In this document: positions 17,773 to 27,423 of the stretch, in pieces
Layout of the letters: every line of letters starts with the position of its first letter
Position numbering within the stretch: position 1 is the stretch's first letter
Assembly: GCF_900492205.1 (NCBI RefSeq)
Contig: NZ_UEYQ01000009.1
Location: 1-64,000, forward strand
DNA: 64,000 bases
DNA from: Ciceribacter sp. T2.26MG-112.2
Lineage (GTDB): Bacteria > Pseudomonadota > Alphaproteobacteria > Rhizobiales > Rhizobiaceae
Direction: 5' to 3'
Translations under genes and position numbers: made by a program
The notes under the pieces: generated by a model
What the model was told of the DNA's origin: nothing
The model's database searches: none
What the model saw: only the letters and a program-made list of their open reading frames with translations

Positions 17773-18264
17773 TCAGTTGAGACGTGCCTTGACCTCGCCA
17801 AGCGACCCCTTGAACAGGCTGTCCTGCACGGCGGCATCGGTCTTCTTGGCCAGTACCGCTTCGGCTGCGGCAATCGCCAAGTCGACGGCCGCCGAGCGCA
17901 CGGCGTTGACGGCTTCCGTCTCGGCCTGCTTGATCTTCTGCTCGGAGAGCGCATTGCGGCGCGCCACGAACTCCTCGGTCTTCTGCTTGGCTTCCGCCGT
18001 CAGCATGGCTGCCTCGCGTTCAGCGGCGGCAACGATGCCGGCGGCTTCCGCCTCGGCTTCCTTACGCTTGCGCTGGTATTCGGCCAGGACGTGCTGGGCT
18101 TCCTCGCGCAGGCGCTTGGCTTCGGCCAGCTCGTCACGGATCTTGTCGGCGCGGGCGTCAAGCGACTTCGCCATCATGGCCGGAACCTTGAGATAGACGA
18201 CCAGAGCCAGGAACAGGACCAGACCGACGAAGGCGAAGAATGTTGCGTCGAAGTGCATGATCAA
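17773..18264 (-). CDS. atpF: F0F1 ATP synthase subunit b
   Basis: A 163-residue peripheral-stalk subunit with one N-terminal membrane helix ([19 protein letters not shown]) followed by a long charged coiled coil rich in Ala, Glu, Lys and Arg ([20 protein letters not shown]). It is the last gene of the leftward F0 cluster and overlaps the b' gene by 4 bases (ATGA). A strong terminator follows. The F1 genes are not in the window, which is the usual split arrangement in rhizobia. Confidence 0.95.
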   Translation of the reverse strand: MIMHFDATFFAFVGLVLFLALVVYLKVPAMMAKSLDARADKIRDELAEAKRLREEAQHVLAEYQRKRKEAEAEAAGIVAAAEREAAMLTAEAKQKTEEFVARRNALSEQKIKQAETEAVNAVRSAAVDLAIAAAEAVLAKKTDAAVQDSLFKGSLGEVKARLN

Positions 18265-18920
18265 GCCCCCTGCTTTGCGGCGGCGCCGCTGACGGCAGCC
18301 TTGATGTCGGCGGCTGTCGCCTTGGCGCCGATCAGCTGCTCGACGATGGAGCCGACCGTATCCACGGCGATGGTGTCGACCTCGGCGAAGGCCTTCGCCT
18401 TGATCTCGGCGATGCGGGCCTCGGCGGCTGCGACCTTGCCGGCGAGTTCCGCCTCGATGGCGGTCCGCTCGGCGTCGGCCTTGGCCTTGGCGCTGTCGCG
18501 CGCGGTTGCGGCGATCTGCCCGGCCTTGGCCCTGGCAGCGGCAAGCTCGCGCTCGTATGTTTCAATCGCGGTATCGGCTTCGCCCTTCAGCCGGGCGGCC
18601 TCGTCGAGATCCTGGGCAATCCGGTCGTGCCGGTTTTCCAGGATGCCACCGACGCGCGGCACGATGACCTTCTGCATGAGCACGTAGAAAAGACCGAACG
18701 TGATCACCAGCCACAGCAGCTGGGAGGCGTAGGTCGACTGGTCGAACGGCGGGAAAACGCCACCGCCATGCCCCGCGTCTTGGGCAACGCCGGTCTCGGT
18801 ATGAACTTCGCCGTGTGCGGGTGCTTCTTCCGTATGAACCTGGCCCTGTGCAGGGGCTGCTTCCGCGGGAGTCTGGCCCGGCGCCGGGTTTTCCTGCGCA
18901 TAGGCGGGGGTCACGAACAT
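18261..18920 (-). CDS. atpF': F0F1 ATP synthase subunit b' (second b subunit)
   Basis: A 219-residue protein. From ATG 18920 (GGAGGTGAGC ribosome site) it begins [15 protein letters not shown], a Pro/Ala/Glu/His-rich leader of about 60 residues, then [20 protein letters not shown] and a membrane helix, then an alanine-rich coiled coil ([18 protein letters not shown]). Two different b subunits are typical of photosynthetic and many alphaproteobacterial ATP synthases. The leader repeats [14 protein letters not shown], a histidine-containing stretch of unknown purpose. It overlaps atpF by 4 bases. Confidence 0.94.
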   Translation of the reverse strand: MFVTPAYAQENPAPGQTPAEAAPAQGQVHTEEAPAHGEVHTETGVAQDAGHGGGVFPPFDQSTYASQLLWLVITFGLFYVLMQKVIVPRVGGILENRHDRIAQDLDEAARLKGEADTAIETYERELAAARAKAGQIAATARDSAKAKADAERTAIEAELAGKVAAAEARIAEIKAKAFAEVDTIAVDTVGSIVEQLIGAKATAADIKAAVSGAAAKQGA

Positions 18921-19001
18921 GCTCACCTCCAGGTGTATTCTCAAATGCGAAGGATCACGGCCGCCTCAGGGGCGCGCCGTGACCCAGAAACCTGGCCGAT
19001 A

Positions 19002-19229
19002 TCAGACGGCGAACAGGAGGAGGAGAGCGATGAGCAGCGAGAAGATGCCCAGAGCTTCCGTAACGGCGAAGCCGAATACCAGACGGCCGAACTGGCTGTC
19101 AGCGGCAGACGGGTTGCGCAGTGCGCCGGACAGGTAGTTGCCGAAGATGTTGCCGAGGCCCAGAGCCGTGCCGGCCATGCCAAAGCAAGCCAAACCTGCG
19201 CCGATGTACTTTGCTGCTTCCGCTTCCAT
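19002..19229 (-). CDS. atpE: F0F1 ATP synthase subunit c
   Basis: A 75-residue two-helix hairpin. Helix 1 is [19 protein letters not shown], with the tight-packing Gly/Ala pattern; the loop is RNPSAADSQ; helix 2 contains the proton-binding Glu in [23 protein letters not shown] 19229 has GGAG eight bases upstream. It lies between atpB and the b' gene, with gaps of about 70-80 bases. Nothing unusual is visible. Confidence 0.97.
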   Translation of the reverse strand: MEAEAAKYIGAGLACFGMAGTALGLGNIFGNYLSGALRNPSAADSQFGRLVFGFAVTEALGIFSLLIALLLLFAV

Positions 19230-19298
19230 GAATGAACTCCTTCGAGATGTTTGTTGCGGCAGATGACTGACACCGAATGGCGTCAATGTCGGTGATCC

Positions 19299-20051
19299 TT
19301 AGTGCCCGCCCGGGTGTATGGCGTCGTTGAGGTACATGCAAGTCAGTACCGCGAAGACATAAGCCTGCAGGAAGGCGACGAGGAACTCGAGACCCGTCAG
19401 AGCGACGGTCATGATCAGGGGCAGAATGGCGCCGCCAATGCCCAGCGCGCCCATGGTTCCAAGCGAGGCGACGAAGCCCGCGAACACCTTGAGCGTGATG
19501 TGTCCGGCCAGCATGTTGGCGAACAGACGAATGGAAAGCGAGATCGGGCGCGACAGGAAGGAAATCACTTCGATCGGCACGACGAGCAAGAGCAGCGCCG
19601 CCGGCACACCCGAGGGCACGAACAGCTTGAGGAAGCCGAAGCCGTGCTTGAGGAAGCCGTAAACCAGAACGGTGCCGATGACGAAGATCGCCAGCGCGAA
19701 GGTGACGATGATCTGGCTGGTGATGGTGAAGAAGTAGGGCACCATGCCGAGCAGGTTGGCGGTCAGCACGAACATGAACAGCGAGAAGACCATGGGGAAG
19801 AACTTCATGCCATGGCTGCCGGCGCCTTCGCGCAGCATAGAGGCAATGAACTCATAGGACATCTCGGCGACCGACTGGGCGCGGGTCGGGATCAGACCGC
19901 GGCTCGAGGTCGAGAAATAGAGGAAGGCGGACGCGCAGGCGACCGTCGCGACCATGAACAGCGAAGCATTGGTGAACGAAAAATCAATCCCGCCGATCTC
20001 GATCGGAACAATCTTCTGGATCTGGAACTGATGAGTCGGATCGTTTGCCAC
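19299..20051 (-). CDS. atpB: F0F1 ATP synthase subunit a
   Basis: The 250-residue protein has about six membrane helices. The essential proton-channel Arg is in the block [20 protein letters not shown], the strongest family signature, and the C-terminus [20 protein letters not shown] is also typical. It follows atpI by 69 bases and precedes atpE by 69 bases. Confidence 0.97.
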   Translation of the reverse strand: MANDPTHQFQIQKIVPIEIGGIDFSFTNASLFMVATVACASAFLYFSTSSRGLIPTRAQSVAEMSYEFIASMLREGAGSHGMKFFPMVFSLFMFVLTANLLGMVPYFFTITSQIIVTFALAIFVIGTVLVYGFLKHGFGFLKLFVPSGVPAALLLLVVPIEVISFLSRPISLSIRLFANMLAGHITLKVFAGFVASLGTMGALGIGGAILPLIMTVALTGLEFLVAFLQAYVFAVLTCMYLNDAIHPGGH

Positions 20052-20120
20052 CGTCTGGTCTCTTTCGCTTTTAGCCCGCCCATGGGGGCGTTCTGACTGT
20101 TTCGCACGTCGCAGCCCTGA

Positions 20121-20483
20121 TCAGCCGGCGTCGCGCTCATTCTCCGCTTCCGTGCCGCGGTCCGCCGGGTGGGGCGATGCCACCTTACCCGCAGCCCTCA
20201 GCACGTTCAAAACACCGGCACAGAACCCGAGCAACAGAAGCACGATCATGCCCCAGGGCGCAGTACCGACAAAACGGTCGAAAAGATAGCCCAGGATCGC
20301 ACCGACGACGACGGCGGAGATGAATTCGCTCGAGAGCTTCATGGCCTGTGCATAACCCTTGCGGTTTTGCTCGGCCCGCTCGTCGGCGGCCTTCTCGCCC
20401 CTCGTCTCGACGCCCTTGACCGCCAGTTCGGCAGCCAGGCGCCTGCGACGCTCTTCCAGACCCTCTTTACGGTTTTCCGTCAT
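20121..20483 (-). CDS. atpI: F0F1 ATP synthase assembly protein AtpI
   Basis: A 120-residue protein starting at ATG 20483 (MTENRKEGLEERRRRLAAEL). A basic-acidic N-terminal half precedes two membrane helices: FISAVVVGAILGYLFDRFVG and WGMIVLLLLGFCAGVLNVLR. This is the AtpI/AtpR pattern; the family helps c-ring assembly or Mg2+ supply. It is the first gene of the F0 operon, with a promoter about 106 bases upstream. The frame extends upstream to 20633, but that part is not family-like. Confidence 0.9.
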   Translation of the reverse strand: MTENRKEGLEERRRRLAAELAVKGVETRGEKAADERAEQNRKGYAQAMKLSSEFISAVVVGAILGYLFDRFVGTAPWGMIVLLLLGFCAGVLNVLRAAGKVASPHPADRGTEAENERDAG

Positions 20484-20588
20484 GTTCGCCTCGCTATCCG
20501 TTCTGCGTTTCTCCGGACCGATCCGGCCCGACAGCAATGTAGATACGGCAGGATTTGAACCCTTCCAGCCCGTCTTGAAGTCGCGCGC

Positions 20589-20617
20589 ACCATAATTTTG
20601 AGAGCCCCTATAGTCAA
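20589..20617 (-). promoter_or_regulatory. Candidate housekeeping promoter of the F0 operon
   Basis: On the minus strand TTGACT (20617-20612) and TATGGT (20594-20589) are separated by exactly 17 bases. This fits the alphaproteobacterial sigma-70 pattern and places the start of transcription about 100 bases before the atpI ATG. Confidence 0.6.
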
Positions 20618-20754
20618 GGCATACCAAGGGCAAGTTTCACCACAAATTAACCGGGGAAAATCATATACTTAAGTTGAAACTGCCGATTTTTGGGGGCCAC
20701 TTGGCGGCAAAACCCCGCCAATGGTCGCAGGCAATGCGGTCTTTTGGCTGGGGA

Positions 20755-21927
20755 TCAGCTCCAGCCGCCGCCATAGGTGCGATAGAAGACGTGCAGGCCG
20801 ATCCGGCCGACCTTCTTCATCGTGCGGGCCCAGCCCGGACGGACGTAGACGGCATGATAATGGGTGGATGAGCCCACTTCCTTCAGCCAGATCTTGCCGG
20901 CAGTGACGGCAAGCGCCACTTCGCGGGCGACCTTCCAGTGATGCTGGGAGTTCACCCGGTCCTTGATATTGTCGCAGGCGAAGGAGAACTGGCAGCGGTT
21001 GCGCCAAGCCTCGTTCTGGTAGACGACGCCGCAGATTGTCGCGGGATAGGCCGGATTGCGGACGCGGTTGAGGATGACCTGGGCGACCGCCGCCTGGCCC
21101 TTGACCGATTCGCCGCGCGCTTCGAAGTAGATACCGGACGCCAGGCACTGCTGCTCGCTGGCGGAAAACACCGAGGGCGGGAGGACGCTGGCTGCCCACG
21201 CGTGGTCTTGCGGCCCGATCTTCGGCACGAACCGACCCGCCTCCGGCTTCTTCGTCAAAAGTGCGTCGAACGGCGAAACGCTGGCGAAATCCGGTTCGGG
21301 CGGCGCATAGGCCGTCGCCAGCACGTCGGCGTGGCGATTGGTGACGAGCGAGGCGAGCATGGGCGGCACGCCGATGTCGGCCGCCGGTTCCTGTTTCTTG
21401 AAATAGAAGGCCGCGAGTTCGACCGGCTTGGCCTTGGAACGGACGAAAGCGGTCAGCTCGGTGGCTTTCCTCTTCGGCGTCAAAAGAGAGGATGTGCGCT
21501 TCAGGACCGAGCCAGCGGTGAAGGCCTTGGGCGGCTGCATCGCCTCGACGGCGATCACCCTGCCCTTCTTCAGGCTGCGGGTCACCCGGTCTTCGTCCGG
21601 CAGCGGGTCGGCTTCGGTCTTGCCGCCGTCAAAGGCGATCTTGCGGCCGTCGGGAAGCAGGATGCCGCTGTCCTTGTTGAGCGCGGACGAGGCCTGGTTG
21701 TCGGCAAAGGCGAGTTGCGCCTGATGGATAGACCCGACGGGCGATGTGGTCAGCACCATGCGCCAGTTGCTGCTGCCCCGGTCGGTGCCGGTAATCAGCC
21801 CGGCGAGGTCGGCCTGGGCGGCGATCGAGGGAAAGGCGAGCCATGACACGAGGCCAAAGACCACGGGCGAAGTCCACTTCTCCACACGGGCGGCGGACAG
21901 CTTCAGCAAACGGCTTCTCGAACGCAA
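20755..21927 (-). CDS. SleB-type cell wall hydrolase
   Basis: The 390-residue protein has an N-terminal hydrophobic segment (VVFGLVSWLAFPSIAAQAD) that works as a signal or anchor, a long low-complexity middle, and a C-terminal SleB/Hydrolase_2 domain from about residue 258. The catalytic Glu is in CLASGIYFEARGESVKGQAA, followed by VAQVILNRVRNPAYPATICG, and the end STHYHAVYVRPGW is typical. These enzymes are lytic transglycosylase-like amidases acting on peptidoglycan. In non-sporulating rhizobia they act in growth or envelope remodelling. It is upstream of the atpI promoter on the same strand but with no sign of co-transcription. Confidence 0.9.
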   Translation of the reverse strand: MRSRSRLLKLSAARVEKWTSPVVFGLVSWLAFPSIAAQADLAGLITGTDRGSSNWRMVLTTSPVGSIHQAQLAFADNQASSALNKDSGILLPDGRKIAFDGGKTEADPLPDEDRVTRSLKKGRVIAVEAMQPPKAFTAGSVLKRTSSLLTPKRKATELTAFVRSKAKPVELAAFYFKKQEPAADIGVPPMLASLVTNRHADVLATAYAPPEPDFASVSPFDALLTKKPEAGRFVPKIGPQDHAWAASVLPPSVFSASEQQCLASGIYFEARGESVKGQAAVAQVILNRVRNPAYPATICGVVYQNEAWRNRCQFSFACDNIKDRVNSQHHWKVAREVALAVTAGKIWLKEVGSSTHYHAVYVRPGWARTMKKVGRIGLHVFYRTYGGGWS

Positions 21928-22029
21928 ACCGGTACTCCATACGTTACCACGGCTATATTAGAGAAATATCCGGCATTAACCTTGATGCTTGGTTAATGGG
22001 CGTGTCAAGCGTGACGCGGCAGGCACAAA

Positions 22030-22054
22030 AAAGCCGCCGGGACACGGCGGCTTT
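22030..22054 (-). terminator. Rho-independent terminator after kup
   Basis: A perfect 9-bp stem, AAAGCCGCC/GGCGGCTTT, with a 7-base loop, is followed on the minus strand by a run of T (TTTTTTGTGC). It lies 23 bases beyond the kup stop. Confidence 0.9.
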
Positions 22055-22077
22055 CGGATCATTGCGGGGCAATGCCG

Positions 22078-23979
22078 CTAGATAATGACATGAGAGCCCA
22101 GCTCGACCACCCGATTGGCCGGCAGGCGGAAATAGTCCGACGGGTCGGTCGCGGTGTTGGCGAGCGTGATGTAGAGGCGATCCTGCCAGTAGGGCATGCC
22201 GGATTTCGCATCCGGAACCAGCTTGCGCCGGCCGAGATAGAAGGAGGTCGACATGATGTCGAACTTCAGGCCGCCGCGCCGCAGGTTGGCCAGCGCCTTC
22301 GAGACATTCTGGTTTTCCATGAAGCCGAAGCGGATCTCGACACGCGAGAAGCGATCGGACAGCTGCTCCACTAGGAAGCGCTCCTCCTCGGTCGCCCTTG
22401 GCCGGTTCACCGTCTTGATGGTGAGGATGATGTTGCGCTGGTGGATGACATGGTTGTGCTTGAGATTGTGCAGGAGAGCCGCTGGCGCGGTCTGCGGATC
22501 GCTGGTGAGGAAGATCGCCGTTCCGGCCACACTGACGGGCGCGTGCTCGCTCTTCTTCTCGATCGAGGCGATGAACGAGCCAAGCGGCACGTCGGCATGG
22601 CGGGTCTTGGCAAACAGGATCGCCGTGCCGCGGCGCCATGTCCACATCACCACGGTGAAGCCGCCGGCGAACAGGACCGGCACATAGCCGCCGTCGTGCA
22701 CCTTGAGCATGTTCGCGCCGAGGAAGACGAGTTCGAGGACGAAGAGCGGCAGCAGCAGGACGATCGACGTGGTGGCACTCCAGTTCCACCGGGTGCGAAC
22801 GAAGCTGAAGGCCATGATGGTGGTCACCACCATCGCCCCCGTCACCGAAATGCCATAGGCGGTCGCCAGTGCCTCGGAACTCTGGAACAGAACGACGAGC
22901 GCGAGGACACCCAGAAGCAGGAGCGCATTCACCGTCGGCAGGTAGATCTGCCCGGTATGGGTTTCCGAGGTAAAGAGGATCTGCATGCGCGGCAGGAAGC
23001 CGAGATGGATCGCCTGGCGCACCAGCGAGAACGCGCCGGTGATCACCGCCTGGCTGGCGATGATGGTGGCGGCCGTCGCCAGGATGACGACCGGCAGCAG
23101 CGCCCATTCCGGAAACATCAGGAAAAACGGATCGGACGCGGCTTCCGGATGCTTCATCACCAGGGCACCCTGCCCGAGATAGTTGAGCACCAGGGCCGGA
23201 AAGACCAGCATGAACCACGCCCACTGGATCGGCCTGCGGCCGAAATGACCGAGGTCGGCATAGAGCGCCTCGGCCCCGGTCACGGTCAGGAAGACGGCGC
23301 CGAGCACGACGATCCCGAGGAAGCCCTCGCGCAGGAGGAAAGTCACCGCATGCCACGGATTGAAAGCGGCAAGGATGCCGAAGTCGTCGGCGATATGGAC
23401 GATGCCGCCGATGGCCATGACCGCGAACCATACGGCCGTGATCGGTCCGAAGAACTTGGCGACGGCGCCCGTTCCGTGCGACTGGACCGCGAAGATTCCG
23501 ATCAGGATGCCGGCGGAGATCGGCACGATGAAGCGTTCGAGGTCGGGCGTCACGAGCTTCAAGCCTTCGACCGCCGAGAGAACGGAGAGAGCCGGGGTAA
23601 TCATCGAATCCCCGAGGAACAGCGCGGCACCGACAAGCCCGAGGATCATCAGCACCGAGCCATGACCTCCGACCTTCTTCGACAGAAGTGCCAGAAGCGA
23701 CAGCGTTCCGCCTTCACCGTCATTGTCGGCCCTGAGCAGGAAGAGCACGTATTTGAGCGTCACGATGATGGTGAGCGTCCAGATGATGAGCGAGATCAGG
23801 CCGATGATCTCCTCGCGTTCGATGCCCCCTTCGGCGATCGGCTTCAACGCTTCGCGGAAGGCGTAAAGCGGGCTCGTGCCGATATCGCCATAGACGACGC
23901 CGACCGAGCCGAGGCCGAGCCAGAACAGAGTGCGGAAGTCCTTGGGCGCTGCCGGTACTTCGCTGATTTCCTGGGTCAT
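22078..23979 (-). CDS. kup: Low-affinity potassium transporter Kup
   Basis: The 633-residue protein is a KUP/HAK/KT potassium importer with about twelve membrane helices followed by a cytoplasmic C-terminal domain. The N-terminal motif [20 protein letters not shown] is the family hallmark. It lies 16 bases after corA on the same strand, so a corA-kup unit for K+ and Mg2+ uptake is likely. A strong terminator follows. Length and motifs are normal. Rhizobia often have more than one kup copy. Confidence 0.96.
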   Translation of the reverse strand: MTQEISEVPAAPKDFRTLFWLGLGSVGVVYGDIGTSPLYAFREALKPIAEGGIEREEIIGLISLIIWTLTIIVTLKYVLFLLRADNDGEGGTLSLLALLSKKVGGHGSVLMILGLVGAALFLGDSMITPALSVLSAVEGLKLVTPDLERFIVPISAGILIGIFAVQSHGTGAVAKFFGPITAVWFAVMAIGGIVHIADDFGILAAFNPWHAVTFLLREGFLGIVVLGAVFLTVTGAEALYADLGHFGRRPIQWAWFMLVFPALVLNYLGQGALVMKHPEAASDPFFLMFPEWALLPVVILATAATIIASQAVITGAFSLVRQAIHLGFLPRMQILFTSETHTGQIYLPTVNALLLLGVLALVVLFQSSEALATAYGISVTGAMVVTTIMAFSFVRTRWNWSATTSIVLLLPLFVLELVFLGANMLKVHDGGYVPVLFAGGFTVVMWTWRRGTAILFAKTRHADVPLGSFIASIEKKSEHAPVSVAGTAIFLTSDPQTAPAALLHNLKHNHVIHQRNIILTIKTVNRPRATEEERFLVEQLSDRFSRVEIRFGFMENQNVSKALANLRRGGLKFDIMSTSFYLGRRKLVPDAKSGMPYWQDRLYITLANTATDPSDYFRLPANRVVELGSHVII

Positions 23980-23995
23980 GGGGACACCTGGCTTC

Positions 23996-24973
23996 TCAGA
24001 GCCAGCCTTTCCAGCGGAAGAAGAGGAATGGAATGATCGCCGACAGCAGCATGGCGACGAGCGCCAGCGCGTAACCGAACGGCCAGTGGAGTTCCGGCAT
24101 GAACTGGAAGTTCATCCCGTAGATCGAGGCGACCAGGGTCGGCGGCAGGAACACGACAGAGGCGATCGAGAATATCTTGATGATGGCGTTCTGCTCGACG
24201 CTGATCAGGCCGAGCGAGGCGTCGAGCAGGAAGGTGATATTGTTCGATACGAAGCCGGCATGCTCGGACAGCGACTGGATGTCATGGGCGACGATGCGGC
24301 ACAGTTCATCCGCCTCCCGGTCCTTGCGGACCAGCGGCTGCGAGCGCAGGAAGGTGACCAGGCGCGACAGCGACATCAGGCTGTCGCGCGTCTTGCTCAC
24401 CAGGCGATGATGACTGGCAATGTCGATCAGCTTGTCCTCAAGGAAGCGCGGCGGCCGGCGCTTGGCCGCTTTTCGGTCGACGAAGACCTCGGCCGACAGC
24501 GCATCAAGGCGCGCCAAGCCGATCTCCAGCACTTCCGCCGTTCGATCGACGACGGTCTCGAGCAGGCGTCCCAACATTTCCGCGCCGGTCTGGTAGCAGC
24601 CGGGAACCCGCAAGAGCGCCGCGCTGAACAAGGCGAAGGCACGCGGTTCGGCGTATCGGATGGTGATGAGACGGTTGCCGCTAAGAATGAAGGCGACGTC
24701 GGTGAGTTCCGGCAGGTCGGTCTCGACATGATAGACCAGGGAACTGGTCATGAAGACGACGCTGTCTTCGACATAAAGCCGACTCGACGGCTCGATATCC
24801 TTGAGATCCTCGCGCGTCGGCAGGGGCACGCCGAGCAGTCGCTCGGCCAGCGCCTCCTCGCCCCGGTCCGGATTGACGAGGTCGAGCCACAGGATGGCGG
24901 GGTCGAGACTGGTTCGCGGATCGCTCGCAGAGATGATCTCCGCCGTGCCGTCGGGTCGATACGCCCTGATCAA
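23996..24973 (-). CDS. corA: CorA-family magnesium transporter
   Basis: I read this from TTG at 24973 (MIRAYRPDG), which gives 325 residues, close to the usual 316; the frame continues upstream to 25210 but the extra sequence is not family-like and crosses the hsp20 control region. The cytoplasmic funnel is followed by two C-terminal helices with the signature [15 protein letters not shown] (GMN selectivity motif) and a basic end, FFRWKGWL. CorA channels carry Mg2+, sometimes Co2+ or Ni2+. It precedes kup by 16 bases and is divergent from hsp20. Confidence 0.93.
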   Translation of the reverse strand: MIRAYRPDGTAEIISASDPRTSLDPAILWLDLVNPDRGEEALAERLLGVPLPTREDLKDIEPSSRLYVEDSVVFMTSSLVYHVETDLPELTDVAFILSGNRLITIRYAEPRAFALFSAALLRVPGCYQTGAEMLGRLLETVVDRTAEVLEIGLARLDALSAEVFVDRKAAKRRPPRFLEDKLIDIASHHRLVSKTRDSLMSLSRLVTFLRSQPLVRKDREADELCRIVAHDIQSLSEHAGFVSNNITFLLDASLGLISVEQNAIIKIFSIASVVFLPPTLVASIYGMNFQFMPELHWPFGYALALVAMLLSAIIPFLFFRWKGWL

Positions 24974-25151
24974 ATTCGAAACACTCTCATGGCACGCCGT
25001 TTCCCGGCGGAAGCTGATCACTGGAGGGCGACCAAACACCTCGCCGGAGAAAAATGCAAGAGCCTTGGTGCGGCAAGCGTCCGGCCACCCCCGGGGCTCC
25101 CTTTTACCCAGAGTCGAACCGCGCGCAACTCGCTCCCACCAAACGCCAAAG

Positions 25152-25165
25152 TTGACTTGCATCAA
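25152..25165 (+). promoter_or_regulatory. FNR/FixK-type box in front of hsp20
   Basis: TTGAC-TTGC-ATCAA matches the consensus TTGAT-N4-ATCAA of FNR, FnrN and FixK, and is followed by GG as is common. A -10-like TACTAT (25187-25192) lies downstream so that the box would be centred close to -41.5, the class II activation position. Confidence 0.7.
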
Positions 25166-25237
25166 GGCGCGGCAGTCGCTTTGCCCTACTATCGCCTCTG
25201 TTCCGACCATCGGAATGTTAACTTCGTGGAGGAAATC

Positions 25238-25708
25238 ATGGCAGACAAGTCACCAAGTATTCTTCCGAGCCTCTGGTCCGACAATCCCTTCGCCGATTTG
25301 CGCAAGGAAATGGATCAGGTCGTCGAAAACTTCTTCGGCAAGAACAAGTTGCTCTCAGCATCCGAAGGCGAAGGTTTTCTGGCGCCATCGATCGACGTCG
25401 TCGAGAAGGACGACAATATCGTGCTGACCGCCGAACTTCCCGGCATTGCCGAAAACGACATCGACATCTCCATTCAGAACGGCGTGCTGTGCCTGAAGGG
25501 CGAGAAGAAGATGGAAAAGAAGGACGACAAGGACAATTACCATGTCGTCGAACGGCGCTATGGCAGCTTCCAGCGGTCGATGCGCCTGCCTTCGAGTGTC
25601 GACGAGGCTGCGGTCGCCGCCAAGTTCGACAAAGGCGTGCTGACCGTCACCATGCCCAAGAAGCCGAACACGGCTCCGGCCGAACGCAAGATCGCGATCG
25701 AAAAATAA
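25238..25708 (+). CDS. Hsp20/alpha-crystallin family small heat-shock protein
   Basis: The 156-residue protein has an N-terminal arm (SLWSDNPFADLRKEMDQVVE), an alpha-crystallin domain from about residue 47 (APSIDVVEKDDNIVLTAELPG) to about 140, including the GVLTVTMPK (GVL) signature, and a C-terminal tail with the IAI-like motif (RKIAIEK). It is a holdase chaperone. ATG 25238 follows GGAGGAAATC. The FNR/FixK-type box upstream suggests induction at low oxygen rather than, or as well as, by heat. It is divergent from corA. Confidence 0.96.
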   Translation: MADKSPSILPSLWSDNPFADLRKEMDQVVENFFGKNKLLSASEGEGFLAPSIDVVEKDDNIVLTAELPGIAENDIDISIQNGVLCLKGEKKMEKKDDKDNYHVVERRYGSFQRSMRLPSSVDEAAVAAKFDKGVLTVTMPKKPNTAPAERKIAIEK

Positions 25709-25725
25709 CAACAGGTCGCGCTATC

Positions 25726-25754
25726 CCGCCGCCCCTGTTCGCCTGGGGCGGCGG
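25726..25754. terminator. Terminator hairpin between convergent hsp20 and mrp
   Basis: A perfect 10-bp stem, CCGCCGCCCC/GGGGCGGCGG, with a 9-base loop, lies between the two stops. The T-rich tail on the plus strand (TTGATTT) is moderate. It may serve both converging genes. Confidence 0.7.
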
Positions 25755-25779
25755 TTGATTTCCCGCTGCCCGGTCATTC

Positions 25780-26931
25780 CTACTCGAAGACGATCGAAGG
25801 CGCGGTGCGGCCGGAGCGGGCCTGAACCTCGTTCCACACCTTCTCGGCAATCTCGCGATAGACTTTGGCCTGAGGACCCTCCGGATCGGAGACGACAACC
25901 GGCGTTCCGGCATCCGACGTCTCGCGAATGGCGATCGTCAACGGCACTTCACCGAGGAAGGGCACACCGATCTTGTCGGCCTCGGCCCGCGCCCCGCCAT
26001 GGCCGAAGATGTCGTAGCGGTTTCCGGTATCGGGGGCGATGAAATAGCTCATGTTCTCGACGATGCCGAGAACAGGAACCTCGACCTTGTTGAACATGTT
26101 GAGGCCCTTGCGGGCGTCGATCAGGGCCAGGTCCTGCGGGGTGGAGACGATCACGGCGCCCGACAGCGGCACCTGCTGGGCCATGGTCAATTGTGCGTCG
26201 CCGGTGCCCGGCGGCATGTCGACCACCAGCACGTCGAGGTCGCCCCAGGCGACTTCGCGCAGCATCTGCATCAGCGCCGACTGCACCATCGGTCCGCGCC
26301 AGATCATCGCCGTGCCCTCATCGACCAGGAAGCCCATGGACATGACCTTGATACCGTAATTTTCCATCGGCACGATGATGCGGTTCTCGATCTGCTGCGG
26401 ACGGCCGGTGATCCCCATAAGCCGCGGCAGGGAGGGGCCGTAGACATCGGCATCCAGGATGCCGACCTTGAGGCCGTTGGCCTTCATCGCCAAAGCGAGG
26501 TTCACCGCCGTCGTCGACTTGCCGACGCCGCCCTTGCCGGAGGCGACCGCGATGATCGCGCCGATGCCGGGAATGGTCTGCCTGGCCGGGCGCTGGCCGG
26601 ACGGCGCCTGGGCCTGGGCATGCGAATGGGCGTGGCCGTGCGCGGCAGGCTGCGGCCTGGCTGCGGGTGCCGCGCCCGCCTTGCGCTCGGCGGTCAGGCT
26701 GACCAGCGCGCCCTTGACGCCGGGCATTGCCTTGACCGCGCGTTCGGCAGCCTGGCGCAGCGGTTCGAGTTCGTCGGCGCGCTCGGCGGGCACGGTGATG
26801 GAGAAATACACCTTGCCGTCCGAGATGAAGACGTCGGAAACCATGCCGAGAGCGACCACGTCGCGTTCGAAACCCGGACCTCGAACGGTCTTCAGCGTCT
26901 CCAGAACCTCATCTCTCGTGACTGCGCGCAT
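25780..26931 (-). CDS. mrp: Mrp/NBP35-family ATPase (iron-sulfur carrier type), CxxC absent
   Basis: The 383-residue protein has an N-terminal MIP18-like domain (residues 1-85), a His/Ala/Gln-rich linker (residues 97-116), and a P-loop ATPase with deviant Walker A ASGKGGVGKSTTAVNLALAM. Mrp/ApbC proteins carry [4Fe-4S] clusters to target enzymes, usually bridging them through a C-terminal C-P-x-C. Here the equivalent sequence is ENMSYFIAPDTGNRYDIFGH: Ala299 and Thr302 replace both cysteines. Either the cluster is held differently or the protein has another role. It is convergent with hsp20. Confidence 0.93.
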   Translation of the reverse strand: MRAVTRDEVLETLKTVRGPGFERDVVALGMVSDVFISDGKVYFSITVPAERADELEPLRQAAERAVKAMPGVKGALVSLTAERKAGAAPAARPQPAAHGHAHSHAQAQAPSGQRPARQTIPGIGAIIAVASGKGGVGKSTTAVNLALAMKANGLKVGILDADVYGPSLPRLMGITGRPQQIENRIIVPMENYGIKVMSMGFLVDEGTAMIWRGPMVQSALMQMLREVAWGDLDVLVVDMPPGTGDAQLTMAQQVPLSGAVIVSTPQDLALIDARKGLNMFNKVEVPVLGIVENMSYFIAPDTGNRYDIFGHGGARAEADKIGVPFLGEVPLTIAIRETSDAGTPVVVSDPEGPQAKVYREIAEKVWNEVQARSGRTAPSIVFE

Positions 26932-27423
26932 TCCACCCTCTCAGCGTTCCGCTCCGAAGGGAGCCGGCTGTGCCCTAGATAGTGGACCGGACCCGGTTCG
27001 CCAACCGGAAAAGCACGCGCATGGGCAGGCCAACCTGCGGCGGAAGGTCCGGGCGGCAGGTTGCGGGCTGAAGAAAACCGAAAGTTGTTGAAAAAAGAAG
27101 ACCGCCGCCAAATCATGCCCGGAGTGGCGGGCATTCTTGACGACGGCTTCCCTTGCCGCACCCTTTTCAGGTGACTTGCAACGTCCCCTCTGGACTTGCT
27201 TCTATCCATGCAGAAAGCGTGCCAGTCTGGTGATGCCGCCTATTCATGCCGGATTTCAAGGAGATAACGGGATGGATGGATCAAGTGCCATGGCAGGCTG
27301 CGGCCGGCCTGCCCGTGTTTTGTGCGGACCAATCGCGGCAAGAACAAATTTGAGGCAGTCCATACCGGCCGGCGGAATAGGGAGCGAAGATCCGAACGCC
27401 GGAGTAAGCCGGGCGGACCCACC
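26932..27423. other. Intergenic region upstream of mrp and downstream of luxR
   Basis: About 490 bases with no gene that I can support. The left part must hold the mrp promoter, but no clear hexamer pair was recognised. A possible small plus-strand frame starts at ATG 27272, with a good AAGGAG ribosome site eight bases upstream, and runs 79 codons to 27511, but it overlaps the end of the luxR-type gene antisense and has no recognisable content. Confidence 0.5.

Noticed and set aside
16744-18687. 647-codon open frame on the plus strand
   Set aside because: It overlaps rnhB in another frame and runs antisense through atpF and the b' gene, with Arg-rich then Ser/Ala-rich content.
20545-20565. 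tRNA-like T-arm (GGGTTCAAATCC on the minus strand) in the atpI leader
   Set aside because: The T-stem pairs for only about three bases, and no acceptor, D or anticodon arm can be built around it.
22441-24036. 531-codon plus-strand frame
   Set aside because: It is antisense to kup, with charged low-complexity content typical of the reverse of a membrane-protein gene.
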